NCBI GenBank assembly: GCA_020636075.1
Contig: JACJYO010000015.1
Coordinates: 1 to 64,000, forward strand
Length of the DNA: 64,000 nucleotides
From: Lewinellaceae bacterium
GTDB taxonomy: Bacteria > Bacteroidota > Bacteroidia > Chitinophagales > Saprospiraceae
Direction: 5' to 3'
This document shows, in pieces, positions 62,701 to 64,000 of the stretch. The notes below the pieces were generated by a model. That model was not told where the DNA came from. It saw only the letters and a program-made list of their open reading frames with translations, and made no database searches. Position 1 is the stretch's first letter. The number at the start of each line of letters is the position of its first letter. The position numbers and the translations under genes are program-made.

Positions 62701-64000
62701 TACCTGCCGAAAGCCCTGTCGGGTCCTGTGGATTGCTGGCGCCCGGAATATGCGCCCAGTTGTAGGTGTATCCGGGTGTACCGCCAAAGACCGTCAGGTC
62801 TATTGAACCATTGTTACCTCCGGTGCAGGCAATAATGGGCTCTGTGGTGGCACTCATCTCGATCACCGTCGGTTGAGATACAACAGCGGTATAACTAGCC
62901 GAACAGCCGTTGGCATCAAATACGGTCACCGTATAGGTACCAACTGCAAGGTTGTTAATATCCTGCACACTTTGACCGCCCGACCAAACATAGGAGTAGG
63001 TAGGCGTTCCTCCGGCAACAGACAGGTTGATAGAACCGTTATTTCCGCCAAAACAACTCACATTTTGTACGGTTGCGCTCAAGTTCAGGGCCGTGGGTTG
63101 CGGCACCGTTGCAGAAGTTATACGCGTACAGCCATTTTCGTCAGAAATTGTTACCGTGTAAGTGCCTGCCGAAAGTCCGGTAAGGTCCTGATCGGTAGAA
63201 CTATTTGACCAGGCATAGAGGTAAGCTGGCGTACCTCCTGTAACATTCAGGTCAATAGCGCCATCAGAGCCCCCATTACATGAAACAGCCGAAACCACTG
63301 TAGTTGAGCCGAGTACCGGGGGTTGTCCCACTGTAGCCGTTCGAATTTTGGAACAACCGGCGAAATCTGTTACCGTAACGGTATAGGAGCCTGCCAGCAG
63401 GGCTACCGGGTCCTGGCCGGTATAGTTGTTGGACCAATGATAGGTATATCCTGGTGTGCCACCACTAACCTCCAGATCAATAGCACCATCATTTATTCCA
63501 AAACAGGATGCATTAACGGAGGTGGTTGTCAGCACTAATGTTGAAGCCTCGTTTACCAATGCCTCCAGTTCAGCGGTACATCCCAGATTGTCCGTCACAG
63601 TCACCGTATAGGTTCCGGCAGTAAGGCCGGTTACATTCGCCGGGTTACTGGAACCGGGGATGTGCGCCCAATCGTACGAATACGCGGGCGTACCACCACT
63701 CACACTCAGGCTGATGGCGCCGTTGGCGCCGCCGTTACAGGCAACGTCGGTCACATTGGCAGTCACCAAAATAGGATCGGGTTCTTCCACGAAGGCACTG
63801 CCAAGCGCAATACATGCATTGGCATCGGTCACTTCCACGTCGTAAAGTCCGGAAGTCAGGCCGGAAATATCCTCCGTCATTGCGCCGTTGCTCCATTGGA
63901 ACGTATACCCCGATGTACCACCGGACACACTTAAGTTGATCGCCCCGTTAGCTCCGCCATTACAGGAAACATTGACAACGACCAGGGTCAGTTGGATCGC
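53783..64000 (-). CDS. Giant SprB-repeat surface adhesin with T9SS sorting domain (5' end outside window)
   Basis: The reading frame is open to the right edge, so only the last ~3400 residues are visible. From 64000 to about 57590 there are about 28 SprB-like repeats of ~75 residues (pattern: V-x-C-x-G-x-x-G-x-I-x-L-x-V-x-G-G-T-P-x-Y-x-Y-x-W ... G-x-Y-x-V-x-V-T-D ... G-C). Then come an SdrD-B/Cna-B-like domain (IGGQVYNDLNADGLAGVGEPG, ~57540), a ~550-residue propeller or SMP-30-like region, a second SdrD-B domain (IGNRIWVDENCDGVQDACEPP), further Ig-like strands, two PKD domains (SFPGGTPVMSND; LWDFGDGMTSTD) and a T9SS type A domain (FVLYPNPNLGTFTVEM). This resembles SprB, the gliding adhesin, and is probably a surface adhesin. 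Exact size is unknown. Confidence 0.9.
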   Translation of the reverse strand, partial: AIQLTLVVVNVSCNGGANGAINLSVSGGTSGYTFQWSNGAMTEDISGLTSGLYDVEVTDANACIALGSAFVEEPDPILVTANVTDVACNGGANGAISLSVSGGTPAYSYDWAHIPGSSNPANVTGLTAGTYTVTVTDNLGCTAELEALVNEASTLVLTTTSVNASCFGINDGAIDLEVSGGTPGYTYHWSNNYTGQDPVALLAGSYTVTVTDFAGCSKIRTATVGQPPVLGSTTVVSAVSCNGGSDGAIDLNVTGGTPAYLYAWSNSSTDQDLTGLSAGTYTVTISDENGCTRITSATVPQPTALNLSATVQNVSCFGGNNGSINLSVAGGTPTYSYVWSGGQSVQDINNLAVGTYTVTVFDANGCSASYTAVVSQPTVIEMSATTEPIIACTGGNNGSIDLTVFGGTPGYTYNWAHIPGASNPQDPTGLSAGTYTVTVTDAAGCTAVQAFTVDQLSDVMATVSVTAVTCNGGNDGAIDLTVNGGLPPYTFNWAHLPGTDDPEDVQNLTAGSYACTITDANSCTAVVSATVTQPTIIVSTQVTAVSCNAGSDGWIDLTVTGGAGPYSYLWNNSSTDEDPTGLSAGNYCVTVSDVNGCTKTTCATVTQPSALLLTVTTSAVSCNGGSNGGVNLTVTGGTQNYFYAWDNGSVTQDLNAVSAGTYCVTVTDANGCTKSICATVSEPPGITIDIKNIRPACFNASNGSIDLTVKGGVGSYAYLWNNGTTTPNNTNLPAGQYCLTVTDGNGCTATLCEFVPENPQITLSTTTKPVTCAGGSDGGVTLTVGGGTPGYSYFWSTGVNSQNLNNVQAGTYCVTVTDNIGCTQTICATVGQPAAINLTAQITTVSCFGGNNGAIDLTPAGGTQPYTFKWSPGGATTEDLNNLTVGFYTVTVTDKNGCSKSQTFQVTQPQQVVLTTAISMDPPCSGNYNVNLTVNGGTSPYTYLWSNGWTFQDLYQVPSGVDYCVTVTDAKGCVKTTCVTVPQYFPISATAQVTPITCYGTNTGHIVQTVSGGTSPYAYNWNSGILPATKDQHNITGGIYIVTISDATNCSIVKNYIVSGPSQDIKPTITIQNPGCGGTTGSVDLNVIGGTPQMPGSIYTYKWSNGATSQDLNNVPVGTYCVTITDLNGCTKTTCATIAVPTGPTLAISSSPATCGNTNGAVNLTATAGVSPYTFLWNNGATAKDLSGVAAGMYCVTVTDAIHCTATICITVANQNGPAPTLVATNASCGDSNGAINLSLAGGTSPFHFNWNTGDTTQHLTDLLAGTYCVTITDANNCMAVSCAAVSNLGSPALATTTVDARCGLQNGAVYLAINGGTAPLSVLWSTGETTTSVTDLPAGTYCVSVTDANNCLSTACVDVDSLGSPVLTTTATNAACGLPNGAVDLTVSGAAAPVLFLWNTGATAEDLSGLEPGIYCVTTTDANGCIGTTCVTLINIAGPAASSTETPALCGLPNGAISLSPANGTPPFSFLWNTGETTQDLSDLPAGIYCVTVTDANNCSVVHCDTVPGYGSPALTITGENATNNQANGSVDLMVTGGTMPFSYLWNTGATTEDLVGMPAGNYCVTVTDANGCTATTCITLISQPSMVLNIGVTNTACGAAEGALDLTVTSGQSPYTYLWNTGATTEDLIDLPVGTYCVTVTDNDGFTATLCGSVGTPNGPALTVVASNSNCGMPTGSVNLTVSGGTPSYTFLWTNGSTTQHIDSLYSGPYCVTVIDNAGCVSTACATVYEFEGIATTVAVTNGNCGMPGSINLTVFGGTVPYSYIWSNDSTTQDISNLPSGTYSVTITDAIGCSASTTAVVSNGSMPELSAEVSNTICNQSTGAINLTVSGGTGQFTYQWSTNATTQDISGLPEGQYCVTVTDAQNCTSVRCDSVTCMTQSDCTTFKAGAGQIVAPTCNASNGKLFVSLDNGVPGFNYTWENISTGATGAGSSLTEPFQITGLFSGTYRITVTDVNGCTAVAMTIIEPATATLPLFAEPQIGLGCNDHEANITLEIQNGSPEYTFQWQNYTLNQSGSGTGSMSVQVLEGLSAGLYEITVTDLQGCQGTIVTTIDAWAIFQASATALGTGCDTTDLAINIHLENGAPEYHYEWTNGSSSGMGTASSAPFDITVPEPGNYQILIMDFENCMDTVQVSVGGTIGGQVYNDLNADGLAGVGEPGLAGVVVYLYACENPAPLDSVVTGSDGTYRFFGHVNYPYRIEFVPTQPWFMPALAGTNNGSSVQFVQSANCAIQAGFFDPYFYCQQHPDVAYTAFAQGLAELVDSTAIGLFPYAATNPDAVFGRVLASNQIGSVYGLAWDGTHKFLYASAFLKRHVGLGALGLGGIYRIDYSGAVPVVSPLYQVPDVGTVDRPDLSTSTTASQDSDVFAKIGKAGLGDLDISPDHNTLWTLNLFTRKLVRIDSILSGTPVSEEIDIDSAPDCPNGVFRPMGLAVNRGKVYVGGVCTAENSGASSDLFASVHAYDLATKTWKAELLFGLSGPDYQRGAIIGNADPNLEQCTDWESWVDTYTERNLVADIALGEPAAQNPDGNFEIVGDQQLGPEFRCRGQAMFSDIVFTRDGLVIMELMDRTGHQFGYRQLRPDVMSNDLVSAASGGDILAAYIKDGTWELEHNATLAGIGRTSLNGENNNEGPGGGEYFFANRRNLHRDADGGGLVHVPGTDEVLGVVLNSNTALNSIGGGVAYYDLLSGGTTRNDLTLLDPNYDQTGIGQANPIGDLEALCDDPPIQIGNRIWVDENCDGVQDACEPPLANVMVSLYDAASETLLATTTSDSLGRYTFTGLGTLGEDWISTPGNDSILPATDYRIVFGKIDTTLQFNVLSGRLLVKGKAYRLTQQDKGAGHYPDLNDSDAAILPDALKPWDRLPVIRYTTGSAGYIDHTLDAGFCPDTLVLFACEIAAGANEAVFDLPSGNNQVDPGTAYSVSYHATATDALNGTNQLPNAYQAPDNTLIYARLQHSVSGALVAIETIRLEVLPRPVAHVVLLESCSDTINGTTATFNLSDADNLATGGVAGLSVRYYTLYSDAENGINPLPTDYVSGTKNIWARVENPAGCYDIDLTTLTVLPATGVALTPTNCTCANGNIDGSILAVAAPNGASYTFAWSTGVVTGPTADSTAMLTGLEPGTYTLTLTNAAGCTAVSETTIEPETPPRASFEFHQVPPCDGPYSIVFTDQSSNYPSAWLWSFPGGTPVMSNDQHPVVSYLATGTYTVTLIATNAAGSDTLTLQVDVLDVQAPQADFTFVVNPNGMVMFTNLTVNGTSYLWDFGDGMTSTDLDPTHAYTQPGVYAVSMIATNPCGNSSVQYNVQIDSVTTGVYGPDSWLDWFVLYPNPNLGTFTVEMRGAPQGEITCQLYNALGQLVKTETLNFDTGILNHTFVYPELPSAVYMLEIRAGLKTHLEKVLINR

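Overview
The window looks like chromosome of a Bacteroidota bacterium, probably of the Saprospiraceae type (Lewinella/Haliscomenobacter-like). The reasons are: seven proteins end in a type IX secretion (T9SS, type A) sorting domain; there is a giant SprB-repeat adhesin; several starts have Bacteroidota-type TAnnTTTG promoter boxes; and there are helical-repeat proteins of a kind common in that group. Genus is inference. I see no rRNA, tRNA, CRISPR array, integrase or transposase gene, so this is ordinary chromosome crowded with short non-autonomous palindromic repeats.

Layout. 0-2.7 kb: topoisomerase IV subunit B (parE) followed by a small membrane protein and a zinc-ribbon protein. 2.9-9.3 kb: secreted beta-propeller protein, VOC protein, sodium:solute symporter, M20 amidohydrolase. 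9.5-14.4 kb: membrane nucleotide cyclase and an exported WD40-caspase fusion. 14.8-20.8 kb: peptidoglycan-binding L,D-transpeptidase-like protein, YfcC-type transporter, secreted GH13 amylase. 21.0-26.6 kb: sigma factor / membrane protein / M50 protease operon, LRR protein, tail-collar protein, DUF3592-like protein, EamA exporter. 26.7-31.5 kb: two overlapping T9SS cargo genes. 31.7-39.1 kb: two helical-repeat proteins flanking a sugar nucleotidyltransferase and two small secreted proteins, plus a 1.3 kb gene-poor stretch. 39.2-43.8 kb: a 1542-residue beta-rich protein of unknown function. 44.4-49 kb: M48 protease-TPR protein, T9SS protein, GT4 glycosyltransferase. 49-64 kb: two very large T9SS surface proteins, the second running off the right edge with about 28 SprB-like repeats visible.

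Common themes. Much of the coding capacity goes to the cell surface and periplasm (T9SS cargo, adhesins, exported proteases). The most unusual feature is a dense set of REP-like hairpins with a GTAA foot. In eight cases the hairpin overlaps the 3' end of a gene, always in the gene's own orientation. In four of these the foot supplies the stop codon; in the other four it is read in frame as Val-Thr-Pro/Arg and adds or rewrites the C-terminal tail. Several other inverted-repeat (MITE-like) families sit between genes, and one sits inside the signal-peptide region of the amylase gene.
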